From: Pseudomonas lopnurensis
GTDB lineage: Bacteria > Pseudomonadota > Gammaproteobacteria > Pseudomonadales > Pseudomonadaceae
Assembly: GCF_015070855.1 (NCBI RefSeq)
Contig: NZ_JADDIX010000069.1
Span: 20,744 to 69,381, forward strand
Direction: 5' to 3'
Length of the DNA: 48,638 nucleotides
Notes under the pieces: generated by a model
Databases searched by the model: none
Told to the model about the DNA's origin: nothing
Seen by the model: only the letters and a program-made list of their open reading frames with translations
Part shown: positions 1-8,546 of the stretch, piece by piece
How positions within the stretch are numbered: position 1 is the stretch's first letter
Layout of the letters: the number at the start of each line of letters is the position of its first letter
Program-made: the position numbers and the translations under genes

Positions 1-86
1 CTGCTCACGCATGCGTAGGGCTGTGGAGCGCTTTTCACGCTGTTCTTGGGGGCTGAGTTTGCACGGCCAGCCGACCTACGTTCGCC

Positions 87-2276
87 TTAGAAGCTGCGCC
101 CCAGATTCATATAGAGTGCCTGTTCGTCCTCGTCGTTGAACCCGTAGCTGAAATTCAGCGGGCCCAGCGGCGTGTCATAGCCGACGAAGATGCTGGCCGC
201 ATTGACGTAGCCGCTGTCGAACGTGTTGTCGTTGTTCCAGGCGCGGCCACGTTCGAGCGATCCGCCGAGGTAAACCGGGAAATCGAGCGGCAGGAAGGCG
301 CGTGGCGTCATGCGGCGGTAATAGACCATGCGCGCCAGGCTGATGTTCTGCCCCGAGAGGGCGTCCTGGCGGAAGCCGGACAGCTGCCGCGCGCCGCCGA
401 GCAGGAAGCTCGAGGTCACCACTTCGGCATCGTCCAGGGTGCGGCCGTAGCGCCCGCCGAACACCCAGGTATTGGCCTGGTGGCTAAAGGCCTTGTCCAG
501 GGCGAGGTTCCATTGCCGGTAGCGCTGGTCGGAGCTCAGGCTCGGGTCGTACTGGCGCAGGGTCAGGCGGATGTCCTCGCCTTCGCGCGGGAAGTCGACG
601 TTGTCCAGCGTGTCGAACGAGTACTGCAGCTCGTAATAGCCCTCGGTGAAGCTGAAGTCCGGCAGGTCGCGCTCGCCGACCCGCACGTCGGCTTCGCCCC
701 AGGCCTGGCCGATACCGAAGCGGATCTCGCCGTTGTTGGCGATCTGCCGGCCGACGTTGAGGCCATAGCCATAGCGCTGCAGGCGGTACTCGGCGATCGG
801 ATCGTTGTCGAGAATGGCCTCGACGTTCTGTGCCTCAATGAACGCATTGGGCGCGACGAACCAGCGCGAGCCGGCATCCAGCGGCTGGTAGAACTCGCTG
901 TAGAGTTCCTGCCGATCGCCCAGTTGCAAGCGCGTCAGCCATTCGGCGCCGAGCTGGTTGATGCCGTTCTTGCGGTAGCTGGCACCCAGGTTGAACACGC
1001 TGTCGCCATGGAAATCGTCGGACAGGCTCAGGCCGAGGCGCAGGTAATCGGTGCCCGAACGCTTCTCGCGGGCATTGATCACCAGCGTGTTGCCGAGTTC
1101 GCGACGCTGCACGCGATACTCGACGCGCTCGAAATAGTCCAGGCCGTAGAGCGTGCCCATGTCCTTCTGCAGGTCCTCCAGGTCCAGCGGTTCACCGAGC
1201 CGCTGGCGAATATGCCGGCGGATCACCGCGTCGCTGACCTTGGAATCGTTCTCCACCTTGATCGCGGTGATCACCGGCGTGCGGGGGTCGCTCGAGCGGG
1301 CCAGGCTCAGTGCCGGGTTGCCACTGGCCGGACTGCGCATCTCGGCCAGGCGACCCTGCTGGGCCAGCGTGGCGCGATAACCGGCATCGAGCAACTGTTC
1401 GGCGCGGCCGAAATCGGTGGAGCCGTAGCCGGCCAGTGGCGGCTGGATCAGCAGGTCCTGGGGGAGCAGGGTGGCCAGTTGCTCCGCGGAATTGCGCCGG
1501 GTCATCATGGTGATCGACTGGTTGAGCACGTCGACGACCGTGAGCAGCTCCTTGCGCGGCTTCAGCGGGGTGCCGATGTCCACCACGATGAGGCGGTCGA
1601 CGCCCATGTCACGGGCCACGTCCATCGGGATGTTGTCGACCATGCCGCCGTCCACCAGCAGGCGGCCGTCGACTTCCACCGGCGCGAACACCGCCGGGAT
1701 CGACATGCTGGCGCGAATGACCTGGGGCAGATGGCCGCTGCGGAAGATCACTTTCTCGTCGTTGGCGATGTCCGTGGCCACGGCGCGGAAGGGGATCGGC
1801 AACTGGTCGAAATCGCGGGTGTCGCTGGCATGTACCAACAGGCGCTCCAGCAGCAGGGCGAGGTTCTGCCCCTGGATCACGCCCAGCGGCAGGCCGAGGC
1901 TGCCGTCGTCGCGGAAGCTGAGCTTCTGCTTGATGAGGAAGTCACGATCGTCCTGCTTGCGCCGATAGGGAATGTCCTGGCGGGGCGGGTCGTCGGAAAG
2001 CACCTGTTGCCAGTCCAGCGTCAGCGCCAGCCGCTCCAGCTCCGCGACGCTGTAACCGGCCGCATACAGCCCGCCGATCACCGCGCCCATGCTGGTTCCG
2101 GCGATGGCGTCGATGCGCACCCCCTGTTCTTCCAGAGCCTTGAGCACGCCGACATGCGCCAGCCCGCGCGCAGCGCCGCCGGACAATACCAGGCCGATCT
2201 TCGGCGTCGCCGGTTGCTCGGCGGCGTAGCAGATCGAAGGGAGCAACAACAGCAAGGCGATGAACAGGCGGTGCAT
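87..2276 (-). CDS. plpD: PlpD-like patatin phospholipase, type Vd autotransporter
   Basis: 729 aa. A signal peptide (about residues 1-19) leads into a patatin domain with the glycine-rich oxyanion loop SGGAARG (32-38), the nucleophile motif GTSMG (Ser62) and the DGG motif with the dyad Asp209. A POTRA-like middle region and a long C-terminal half rich in alternating aromatic/polar strands follow, ending in Phe as outer-membrane barrels do. This is the single-chain layout of P. aeruginosa PlpD: a secreted phospholipase A fused to its own translocating barrel. The frame stays open for another 126 codons upstream, but the start is placed at MHRLF because the signal peptide begins there and the upstream residues do not look like protein. 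It is divergent from the SelW-like gene, 69 bp away. Family known; secretion by this copy is inferred. Confidence 0.9.
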   Translation of the reverse strand: MHRLFIALLLLLPSICYAAEQPATPKIGLVLSGGAARGLAHVGVLKALEEQGVRIDAIAGTSMGAVIGGLYAAGYSVAELERLALTLDWQQVLSDDPPRQDIPYRRKQDDRDFLIKQKLSFRDDGSLGLPLGVIQGQNLALLLERLLVHASDTRDFDQLPIPFRAVATDIANDEKVIFRSGHLPQVIRASMSIPAVFAPVEVDGRLLVDGGMVDNIPMDVARDMGVDRLIVVDIGTPLKPRKELLTVVDVLNQSITMMTRRNSAEQLATLLPQDLLIQPPLAGYGSTDFGRAEQLLDAGYRATLAQQGRLAEMRSPASGNPALSLARSSDPRTPVITAIKVENDSKVSDAVIRRHIRQRLGEPLDLEDLQKDMGTLYGLDYFERVEYRVQRRELGNTLVINAREKRSGTDYLRLGLSLSDDFHGDSVFNLGASYRKNGINQLGAEWLTRLQLGDRQELYSEFYQPLDAGSRWFVAPNAFIEAQNVEAILDNDPIAEYRLQRYGYGLNVGRQIANNGEIRFGIGQAWGEADVRVGERDLPDFSFTEGYYELQYSFDTLDNVDFPREGEDIRLTLRQYDPSLSSDQRYRQWNLALDKAFSHQANTWVFGGRYGRTLDDAEVVTSSFLLGGARQLSGFRQDALSGQNISLARMVYYRRMTPRAFLPLDFPVYLGGSLERGRAWNNDNTFDSGYVNAASIFVGYDTPLGPLNFSYGFNDEDEQALYMNLGRSF

Positions 2277-2345
2277 GGCAGAACCGGGCGGGGGAGGGGA
2301 AAGGGGGCTATTATAGGCCGCCGCAGAACTCTCGGAGCTGCCCTC

Positions 2346-2627
2346 ATGACCGAAGCGAAGCCGGAAATCGTCATCACCTATTGCACCCAGTGCCAATGGC
2401 TGCTGCGCGCGGCCTGGCTGGCCCAGGAGCTGCTCTCGACCTTCGCCGACGACCTCGGTCGCGTCTGCCTGGTGCCCGCCAGCGGCGGGACGTTCCACAT
2501 CGCCTGCGACGGCGTGCAGATCTGGGAGCGCAAGCGCGACGGCGGTTTTCCCGAAGCGAGGGAACTCAAGCAGCGCGTGCGCGACCGGATCGATCCTCAG
2601 CGCTCGCTGGGGCATAACGATCGCTGA
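2346..2627 (+). CDS. SelT/SelW/SelH (Rdx) family thioredoxin-fold protein
   Basis: 93 aa. The N-terminal beta strand runs into a redox motif CTQC (Cys13-Cys16), the position occupied by CxxU in eukaryotic SelW. The rest has the small thioredoxin-like pattern, including a GGTFHI strand near residue 50 and a basic tail. Bacterial members are cytosolic and thought to handle redox chemistry, but no substrate is established. The gene is divergent from plpD and converges on the Doc toxin gene 30 bp downstream. A much longer open frame runs through this stretch, but only this 3' part has family resemblance; the rest is antisense to plpD. Confidence 0.82.
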   Translation: MTEAKPEIVITYCTQCQWLLRAAWLAQELLSTFADDLGRVCLVPASGGTFHIACDGVQIWERKRDGGFPEARELKQRVRDRIDPQRSLGHNDR

Positions 2628-2657
2628 GCCAGGGACAGTTCCACTTTCGATCACGAA

Positions 2658-3083
2658 CTAACGATACTGGCCCGCCGCATCCTGCACCTCGTCCGGCCTG
2701 TCGATAACGATTCGGGTACGCAGCCAGCGGGCGAACTCGGCTTCGTCGATGGAGCCTTCGGCCAGGCCGAGGTATTGCGGATAGAGTTCAAGGTCATCGG
2801 CCAGCAATTTGCCGTTGTTGAGTTCGATGAATACTTCACACAGCACGGCAGCGGTCCGTTTGTTGCCGTCGACGAAAGGATGGTTGCGGGCCAGACCGAA
2901 CGCCAGGCTGGCGGCGAGATCGGTCAGGTCCGGCGCGGGTTCGCCATAGGCATGGAGTTGCTGCGGTCGAGCCAGGGCCGAGTCGAGCAGGCCTTCGTCG
3001 CGTACGCCGCTACCCCCGCCATGCTCGGCGAGTTGGCGGTCGTGAATGGCCAGGGCCAGCGCCTTGCCGATCCAGACGATCAT
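2658..3083 (-). CDS. doc: Doc/Fic-family death-on-curing toxin
   Basis: 141 aa, the usual Doc length. The Fic core motif HPFVDGNKR lies at residues 68-76 (catalytic His68; Asp72, Gly73, Asn74, Lys75, Arg76). In the characterised phage P1 Doc this motif transfers phosphate to elongation factor Tu and stops translation. The start is the ATG 10 nt after the stop of the preceding AbrB-type gene, so the two are co-transcribed, antitoxin first. No key Fic residue is missing, so the toxin looks intact. Its target here is inferred from the family. Confidence 0.88.
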   Translation of the reverse strand: MIVWIGKALALAIHDRQLAEHGGGSGVRDEGLLDSALARPQQLHAYGEPAPDLTDLAASLAFGLARNHPFVDGNKRTAAVLCEVFIELNNGKLLADDLELYPQYLGLAEGSIDEAEFARWLRTRIVIDRPDEVQDAAGQYR

Positions 3084-3093
3084 GTCGTGATCC

Positions 3094-3315
3094 TCATTGC
3101 GCGAGTTTATGCAGCAGGGTGCGGCGTTTGCGCATGACCTGCTCGGCCACTTCCATCTGCTCGGCCAGCGTGGGGTCGAATACGCTGAGTTTGAGGCCGT
3201 CCGGTGTTTCCAGCGCGTACAGCTCGTCTCCCTTCTCCAGGCGCAGGCGCGCCAGTATTTCCTTCGGCAGGATGACACCAGCGGAATTACCGATGGAGGT
3301 GATCTTGAGTTTCAT
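3094..3315 (-). CDS. AbrB/MazE-type antitoxin of the doc module
   Basis: 73 aa. The first 45 residues form a swapped-hairpin AbrB/MazE DNA-binding domain: KLKITSIGNSAGVILPKEIL, then LEKGDELYALET. The C-terminal 25 residues are charged and helical, as expected for a toxin-neutralising tail. The family resembles the 'putative addiction module antidote' type that pairs with Doc proteins, unlike phage P1 where the antidote is Phd. It presumably represses its own promoter, and an imperfect palindrome lies just upstream. The start follows AGAGG on the coding strand. Confidence 0.86.
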   Translation of the reverse strand: MKLKITSIGNSAGVILPKEILARLRLEKGDELYALETPDGLKLSVFDPTLAEQMEVAEQVMRKRRTLLHKLAQ

Positions 3316-3336
3316 GGCGGGAGCCTCTGAAATGAC

Positions 3337-3376
3337 GTTAGTACGGATGGTATAACCAGGCGCCGGCAGCGTGCAA
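3337..3376 (-). promoter_or_regulatory. candidate promoter and operator of the antitoxin-doc operon
   Basis: Read on the minus strand, TTGCAC (3371-3376) and TATACC (3349-3354) are separated by 16 bp and resemble sigma-70 -35 and -10 boxes. An imperfect inverted repeat GTTAGTAC-GGATG-GTATAAC (3337-3356) overlaps the -10, where an autoregulating AbrB-type antitoxin would be expected to bind. It lies 22 bp upstream of the antitoxin ATG. Pattern match only. Confidence 0.45.
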
Positions 3377-3445
3377 TGAACGCTGCCTTCGAGGGCCAAA
3401 TATTCCGGGTGGGCAATGAATGCGGATTCCCCTTTGTGCACCATC

Positions 3446-3526
3446 GTAGGAGCCCGCTTGCGGGCGAACCGCGGCGGCGCACAGCGCCGATCGCCGGCAA
3501 GGACTCGGCGTCCCCCCGGCTCCTAC
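3446..3526. repeat. REP-like palindrome, family A (GTAGGAGCCCGC), copy 1
   Basis: The element opens with GTAGGAGCCCGCTTGCGGGC and closes with GGCTCCTAC, giving a long hairpin. The same ends recur at 19978-20041 and 20204-20270. It lies downstream of the EamA gene and upstream of the antitoxin promoter. A separate palindrome GTGGGCTGAAGCCCAC follows near 3566-3581, just after the EamA stop, and could act as its terminator or mRNA 3' end. Confidence 0.8.
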
Positions 3527-3589
3527 AATCAAAGCGCGCGAGATCCGCGCAATGAGCGCCAGTTCGTGGGCTGAAGCCCACAGGCTGAA

Positions 3590-4435
3590 TCAATGCCCTT
3601 GTCGGGCGGAAAGAAAAGTCGCCAGCAGGATCAGCGCGCCGCCGGCGAGCATCCGCAGCGAGGGTTGCTCGGCGAACAGCAGCCAGGCAAAGGCGATGCC
3701 GTAGACCGGCTCGAGGGCGAAGACCACGGACGCGGTGCGGGCCTTGAGCAACCTCAGGCTGGCGACGAACAGGCTGTGCGCGACACCGGTGCAGAAGACG
3801 CCGAGCAGGCCGATCCACAGCCAGTCGAGGGGGCGCACCTGGGGCAGGGCGGGCCATACGAACGGCAGCAGGACGGCGATGATGGCCGCGTTCTGCCACA
3901 GCGATGCCTGCATCGGATTGAGGCCCTGGACGGTGGCGCGGTTGGCCAGCGACAGCAGGGCGAACAGCAGGCCCGAGGCCACACCCAGCAGCAGGCCGAA
4001 GGTGGCTTCGCTGCCGATGTCGAAGTGGGGCGTGACCAGCACCAGGCCGATGCTCACCAGCGCCACCACGCCCCATTCGGCGCGGCGTATCCGCTCGCCG
4101 AACAGCAGCCCTTCGAGCAGCACGGTGAAGGCGGGAAAGCTGGCGAAGCCGAGGGTGGCCACTGCCACGCCGGCGATCTTCACCGACTCGAAGAAGGTCA
4201 GCCAGTGACCGCACAGGAGCAGGCCGGAGCCGAGCAACTGGACCACCTGCCGCGCACTGGGGTGGCGCTCGCCGTTGCGCCGGCGCGCCACTGGCGCCAG
4301 CGACAGCACGGCGAACAGCGCGCGGCCGAAGACGATGACCAGCGGCCCGGCCAGGGCCAGCTTGCCGAATATCCCGGCCAGGCCGAAGGCCAGGGCGCCC
4401 ACGTGCAGGCCGAGCAGTGCCTGATGCCGGGTCAT
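3590..4435 (-). CDS. EamA/DMT-family drug/metabolite transporter
   Basis: About 281 aa with roughly ten hydrophobic helices in two homologous EamA halves (about residues 10-135 and 148-278), the standard layout of drug/metabolite exporters in the inner membrane. An ATG at 4435 and a GTG at 4444 are both possible starts; the ATG is preferred, though neither has a strong ribosome binding site. It sits downstream of an AraC regulator on the same strand, so the regulator probably controls this exporter. The substrate cannot be read from sequence; many relatives export amino acids or related metabolites. Confidence 0.85.
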   Translation of the reverse strand: MTRHQALLGLHVGALAFGLAGIFGKLALAGPLVIVFGRALFAVLSLAPVARRRNGERHPSARQVVQLLGSGLLLCGHWLTFFESVKIAGVAVATLGFASFPAFTVLLEGLLFGERIRRAEWGVVALVSIGLVLVTPHFDIGSEATFGLLLGVASGLLFALLSLANRATVQGLNPMQASLWQNAAIIAVLLPFVWPALPQVRPLDWLWIGLLGVFCTGVAHSLFVASLRLLKARTASVVFALEPVYGIAFAWLLFAEQPSLRMLAGGALILLATFLSARQGH

Positions 4436-4572
4436 GCCGGGCACTCGGCGCTGGAGGCGGAACCCTGCGTTCCGGGCCCGTTGAAAAAGTTTTCCCAGGT
4501 GATTCGCGCCATCTGCCCACTCCCGTTCAATGGCGGCAATCTAGCGCGGCCGCGCTGCGGCTGTCTGTCGTT

Positions 4573-5340
4573 TCAGTGATGGCTTTTGTCGCGCAACTCG
4601 CGCCGCAATTCACGCGGCGTGCAGCCGAACGCGCGGCCCAGCGCGGCGGTGAAGGCGCTTTGCGAGGCGTAGCCCACCCGTGCGGCGATCTCGCCGACCG
4701 GCAGCCGGCTGTCGCGCAGCAGCGCATGGCCCTGGCGCAGGCGGTGCTGGCGGACATATTCCATCGGCGTGAGGCCGGTTTCGGCGACGAAGCGGGCGTG
4801 CAGGCGCGCGACGGAAAGGCCGGCGAGGCGAGCCAGGTCGCCGACTTGCAGGGGGTGGCCGAGATGACGAGCGATGTGCGCGTCGATCGCCGCCAGGGGC
4901 AGCGGGGACCGCTCGCCTGCCGGTTCACAGCCGCCGCTCAGGCACGCCAGCAGCAGCGTCGTACCCTGTTCGGCGATGACCGGGTCGTTGATCGGGCTGG
5001 CCGCCAGCCAGTTGACCAGTTGCTGCTGGGCCGGCGACAGGCGCAGGGTGTCGGGACGCTCGAGCAGGCGCAGGCTGGGTTCGGCATGCTGGCCGAGGCG
5101 TTCACGCAGCCAGGCCTCGGGCGGCACGTCGACGACCAGGCAATGGCTACCGCTCGGGCTGCCGCAAGCATGATGGGTCGTGGCTGGAACGACCGCGAGC
5201 AATTGCTGGCCGATGCGGCTGCCGCGTCCGGCGATTTCGAAGTCGAGCTGTCCGCGCAGGCCGAATACCAGTTGCACGTGCTCATGGCTATGGGCGATCT
5301 GATCGTGGCTGTAGTGGCGAAGCGAAAGAATCGGCGGCAT
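4573..5340 (-). CDS. AraC-family regulator with N-terminal cupin domain
   Basis: 255 aa. The N-terminus has a cupin-like sensing region with the HSHEH segment (about 17-21) and the strand QLVFGLRGQLDFEI. The C-terminal third carries two helix-turn-helix units: DLARLAGLSVARLHARF and the second ending in VGEIAARVGYASQSAFTAALGRAFG, then the family-typical CTPRELRREL. The gene lies 50 bp downstream of cyaB and 137 bp upstream of the EamA gene, all on the minus strand. It most likely regulates that transporter in response to a small ligand. Confidence 0.85.
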   Translation of the reverse strand: MPPILSLRHYSHDQIAHSHEHVQLVFGLRGQLDFEIAGRGSRIGQQLLAVVPATTHHACGSPSGSHCLVVDVPPEAWLRERLGQHAEPSLRLLERPDTLRLSPAQQQLVNWLAASPINDPVIAEQGTTLLLACLSGGCEPAGERSPLPLAAIDAHIARHLGHPLQVGDLARLAGLSVARLHARFVAETGLTPMEYVRQHRLRQGHALLRDSRLPVGEIAARVGYASQSAFTAALGRAFGCTPRELRRELRDKSHH

Positions 5341-5390
5341 GACGGCCTCGATGCGTGTTCCGGTCCGCCCGCGGCAGACGGGCAGGTTGC

Positions 5391-6779
5391 TCAGAGGATG
5401 ACCTTGTCGCGCAGCTTCTCGGCGGCCTGCTGCAGCGCCTGGATCACGCGCTCCTTGTCGAAGTTCTGTATGCCATTGGTGTCGAGGTACATGGAGAAGC
5501 CCGGCAGTTCGTGTTCGACGAAGCTGCAGGTCGCACCGAGGTCGCGGCGGAAGTCGACCACCTGGTAGATCTGCACCGGCCGCGAGAAGCCCTTGACGCT
5601 GATCTGGCCCTTGTCGCGGCACATGATCACGTCCTTGATCAGTGAATAGGTTTCGTGGGCGACGAGGATCTCGCTGGCTTCGGCCGCGCTTTCCAGGCGG
5701 CTGGCGAGGTTCACTTCGCGGCCGATGATGGTGTAGTCCATGCGCGTGTCGGCGCCGAAGTTGCCCACGGTGCAATAGCCGGTATTGATGCCCATGCGGA
5801 TCTCCATCGGCCGGGTGATGCCCTGGGCGCGCCACTGCTGGCGCAGCACCTTCATGTGCTTGCGCATGGCGATGGCCATGGAGACGGCAGCCACCGCGTC
5901 CTTCTTGGCGCCCTGGCTGGTGGGGTCGCCGAAGAACACCATCACGCAGTCGCCGACGAACTTGTCGATGGTGCCGCCGTACTTGAGGGCGATCTTCGAC
6001 ATTTCGTTGAGGTAGTTGTTGAGCAGGTCGGTCAGGGCTTCGGCTTCCAGTTCTTCGGACAGCTCGGTGAAACCCTTGATGTCCGAGAAGAATACCGTCA
6101 GCCGCTTGCGCTGGGTTTCCAGGCGTACGCTGCGCTTGCCGGAGAAGATCGACTCCCAGACCTGCGGGGAGAGGTACTTCGCCAGGTTGCGTGCCAGGCG
6201 CGCGGCCTTGGCCTGCTCCATCTCGATTTCCTTGCGCGCCTGGGCCAGCCCTAGACCCTGCTGGTGGACGTAGTAGGCCGTGGCGCAGACGTAGAGGGTG
6301 GTGAACAGGATGCTCACCAGCGACACCAGGGTGGGCGTGGTGTCCTTGATCTCCATGGGCACCAGCAGGCTGGTAAGGCCGATGCCGAGCCCTACGCAGG
6401 GCAGCGCCAGCATCAGGTCGCGCATGCTGCCGATCACCAGGGCGCTGAAGCCGAGGGTGAGCAGGAACATCAGGCTCGGCACCACCGAGAAACCCAGCAG
6501 GAAGATGCCGAAGCCGGCGTTCAGCGCATCCAGGCAGAGCAGAACCTGCGAGGTGCGCTCGGGATGCTCGCGCTTGAAGTGATAGCTCAGGTGGTAGGCC
6601 AGATGCGGATAGAGCAGGGCATAGGGGACCATCCACAGCAGGTCCATCGAGAAATACTGGGTGTAGGTACCTGCCGCAAGGGTCGCGGCGCAGGCCAGGT
6701 AGGCGAGCACACGGGAGTAGTACTCGCGCAACGGGCGAGTGGCGAGGCCATTGCGGCGCTCAACCATGATGGAGGTCAT
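5391..6779 (-). CDS. cyaB: class III adenylate cyclase with MASE2 membrane sensor
   Basis: 462 aa. The N-terminal about 175 residues form a MASE2 membrane module with several hydrophobic helices. A helical linker (175-215) leads to a class III cyclase domain. Visible catalytic residues are metal-binding Asp233 (FFSDIKGFT) and Asp277 (DKFVGDCVM), adenine-selecting Lys273, and Asn357/Arg361 in NLASRLE. In P. aeruginosa the matching CyaB makes most of the cAMP that activates Vfr and virulence genes. A second in-frame Met (residue 5) is an alternative start; neither has a clear ribosome binding site. The 262-bp leader contains a hairpin at 6855-6879. Confidence 0.93.
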   Translation of the reverse strand: MTSIMVERRNGLATRPLREYYSRVLAYLACAATLAAGTYTQYFSMDLLWMVPYALLYPHLAYHLSYHFKREHPERTSQVLLCLDALNAGFGIFLLGFSVVPSLMFLLTLGFSALVIGSMRDLMLALPCVGLGIGLTSLLVPMEIKDTTPTLVSLVSILFTTLYVCATAYYVHQQGLGLAQARKEIEMEQAKAARLARNLAKYLSPQVWESIFSGKRSVRLETQRKRLTVFFSDIKGFTELSEELEAEALTDLLNNYLNEMSKIALKYGGTIDKFVGDCVMVFFGDPTSQGAKKDAVAAVSMAIAMRKHMKVLRQQWRAQGITRPMEIRMGINTGYCTVGNFGADTRMDYTIIGREVNLASRLESAAEASEILVAHETYSLIKDVIMCRDKGQISVKGFSRPVQIYQVVDFRRDLGATCSFVEHELPGFSMYLDTNGIQNFDKERVIQALQQAAEKLRDKVIL

Positions 6780-6854
6780 GTATGTGTACGATCCCTGGTA
6801 GGTTTTCGACGCCTTTTTCTATGCGCCTTGCAGACTTCAACTGGCCTCGAACGG

Positions 6855-6879
6855 GCTCGCCGTGCAGGAAACGGCGAGC
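6855..6879. other. perfect 9-bp stem-loop in the region upstream of cyaB
   Basis: GCTCGCCGT (6855-6863) and ACGGCGAGC (6871-6879) pair perfectly around a 7-nt loop, 75 bp upstream of the cyaB start. There is no T-tract on either side, so it is not a standard terminator. It could be a leader structure of cyaB or mark the 3' end of the Mpo1-like transcript, which comes from the same direction. Confidence 0.4.
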
Positions 6880-7041
6880 GGTCGGAATCGACAGCGTTCA
6901 GTCTCGCCGCTACAGCGTGCCGGCTCGGCGGTAGGCCGGCCCGTGCAGCAGCCGGCTGATCATAACCAAGCGACGCCGCATCGCCAAACCAAGCTCGAAA
7001 ATCGGCGGCGACAGAGATCGGATCTGCCGTCGCCGTGGCAC

Positions 7042-7359
7042 TCAGAAGCGGATGCGCCCGGTGAGCATGTCCTTGAGCATGACCCAGTCGCCGAGAAAGC
7101 TGTAGAGCGGATACTGGAACGTCGCCGGGCGGTTCTTCTCGAAGACGAAGTGGCCGACCCAGGCGAACCCGTAGCCGGCCAGTGGCATCGCCAGCAGCCA
7201 CAACCATTGCTGGGTGAGCAAGGCATAGCCCAGGATGACCAAGACCAGCAGGCTACCGAGGTAATGCAGGCGGCGGCAGGTCGGGTTGCTGTGCTCGGCC
7301 AGGTAGAACGGATAGAAATCGGCAAAGCGGGTGAAGCGTTCGGCGGTTTGCGTACTCAT
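7042..7359 (-). CDS. Mpo1/DUF962-family small membrane protein
   Basis: 105 aa with two or three hydrophobic helices. Conserved family residues are visible: EHSNPTCRRLHYLG (His23, His32) and VGHFVFEKNRPATF (His70). Yeast Mpo1 is an iron-dependent dioxygenase acting on 2-hydroxy fatty acids, and these histidines are the expected metal ligands. A strong AGGAGGT ribosome binding site precedes the ATG on the coding strand. It lies upstream of cyaB on the same strand with 262 bp between them, so joint transcription is possible but not shown. Catalytic role is inferred from the family. Confidence 0.82.
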   Translation of the reverse strand: MSTQTAERFTRFADFYPFYLAEHSNPTCRRLHYLGSLLVLVILGYALLTQQWLWLLAMPLAGYGFAWVGHFVFEKNRPATFQYPLYSFLGDWVMLKDMLTGRIRF

Positions 7360-7604
7360 GGCGGACCTCCTGTTATTGTCTGCGGCAGTTTAGGCGCGGC
7401 GCGCGTTGCGGGCCATGGGCGATGACTGTCAGTTTAGTCGTGCCAGCGGTACCGGGGCTTGCGGGAAATCGCTGGCTCGCCGATCAAGCCACATGCAGCG
7501 TGTGGGCAAGGCGACGCTTGCGCCAGGCGAAGCTCTGGAACCTGTAGCCCGCCGCGCAGCCATAGCTAGCAACAGGCTTCGTCTCATCGATAGAGGGATT
7601 CACC

Positions 7605-8537
7605 TTGGCCACCAGCTTGCTTGCCCTGATCGACGATATCGCGACGGTGCTGGATGACGTATCGCTCATGACCAAGGTCGCGGCGAAGAAAACCGCGGGC
7701 GTGCTCGGTGACGACCTCGCGCTGAATGCCCAGCAGGTAACCGGGGTGAAGGCCGACCGCGAGCTGCCGGTGGTCTGGGCCGTGGCCAAGGGGTCGCTGC
7801 GCAACAAGGCGATCCTGGTGCCCGCCGCGTTGCTGATCAGCGCCTTCGTTCCCTGGGCGATCACGCCGTTGCTGATGCTCGGCGGCGCCTTTCTTTGCTA
7901 CGAAGGCTTCGAGAAGCTGGCGCACCGCTTCCTGCACGACGACCGTGCGATGCACGACGAGACCGTGAAGGCGCTGGCCGACCCGGCGGTGGATATGGTG
8001 GCGTTCGAGCGGAGCAAGATAAGCGGCGCGGTGCGTACCGACTTCATCCTGTCGGCGGAAATCATTGCCATCACCCTGGGTACGGTCGCGGCAGCGTCGT
8101 TCTCGCAGCAGGTGGCGGTGCTGGTGGGGATCGCCATCCTCATGACCATCGGCGTCTATGGCCTGGTGGCTGGCATCGTCAAGCTCGACGACCTCGGGCT
8201 GGCGCTGAGCAGGCGTGCCGGCGGCCTGGCCAGCGCCATCGGGCGGGGCATCCTGCGCGTCGCCCCCTGGCTGATGAAGTCGCTATCGGTCATCGGCACC
8301 GCGGCGATGTTCATGGTCGGCGGCGGCATCCTCACCCATGGCATCCGTGCCGTGCATCACTTCATCGAGACCAGCGCGCAGGATGCCCTCGGGCTGCCCT
8401 ACATCGGCGCGGTGCTGGGTGGTCTGCTGCCGACGCTGCTCGATGCGACGTTCGGCATCGTTGCCGGCGGCGTCGTACTGGCGCTGGTGACGCTCGGCAG
8501 CCGCCTGTTCAAGCGCGATTCCGGTGCGGCCGCCTAA
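7605..8537 (+). CDS. DUF808/YedI-like inner membrane protein (TTG start)
   Basis: 310 aa with about six to eight hydrophobic helices and the family N-terminus [18 protein letters not shown]. The initiation codon is TTG: no ATG or GTG lies near the start of the conserved N-terminus, and an AGAGGG ribosome binding site sits about 7 nt upstream. Relatives such as E. coli YedI have no established function. It stands alone on the plus strand, converging on trkH 9 bp away. Confidence 0.85.
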   Translation: MATSLLALIDDIATVLDDVSLMTKVAAKKTAGVLGDDLALNAQQVTGVKADRELPVVWAVAKGSLRNKAILVPAALLISAFVPWAITPLLMLGGAFLCYEGFEKLAHRFLHDDRAMHDETVKALADPAVDMVAFERSKISGAVRTDFILSAEIIAITLGTVAAASFSQQVAVLVGIAILMTIGVYGLVAGIVKLDDLGLALSRRAGGLASAIGRGILRVAPWLMKSLSVIGTAAMFMVGGGILTHGIRAVHHFIETSAQDALGLPYIGAVLGGLLPTLLDATFGIVAGGVVLALVTLGSRLFKRDSGAAA

Positions 8538-8546
8538 GCCGCCTGA

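Noticed and set aside
480..2345. Long plus-strand open frame (about 600 codons) opposite plpD
   Set aside because: It is antisense to a well-supported patatin gene, has low-complexity Ala/Arg/Gln composition and no family motif. Only its 3' end (2346-2627) encodes the real SelW-like protein.
2277..2654. 126-residue N-terminal extension of PlpD
   Set aside because: The signal peptide begins at 2276, and the upstream frame is antisense to the SelW-like gene and has no protein-like pattern.
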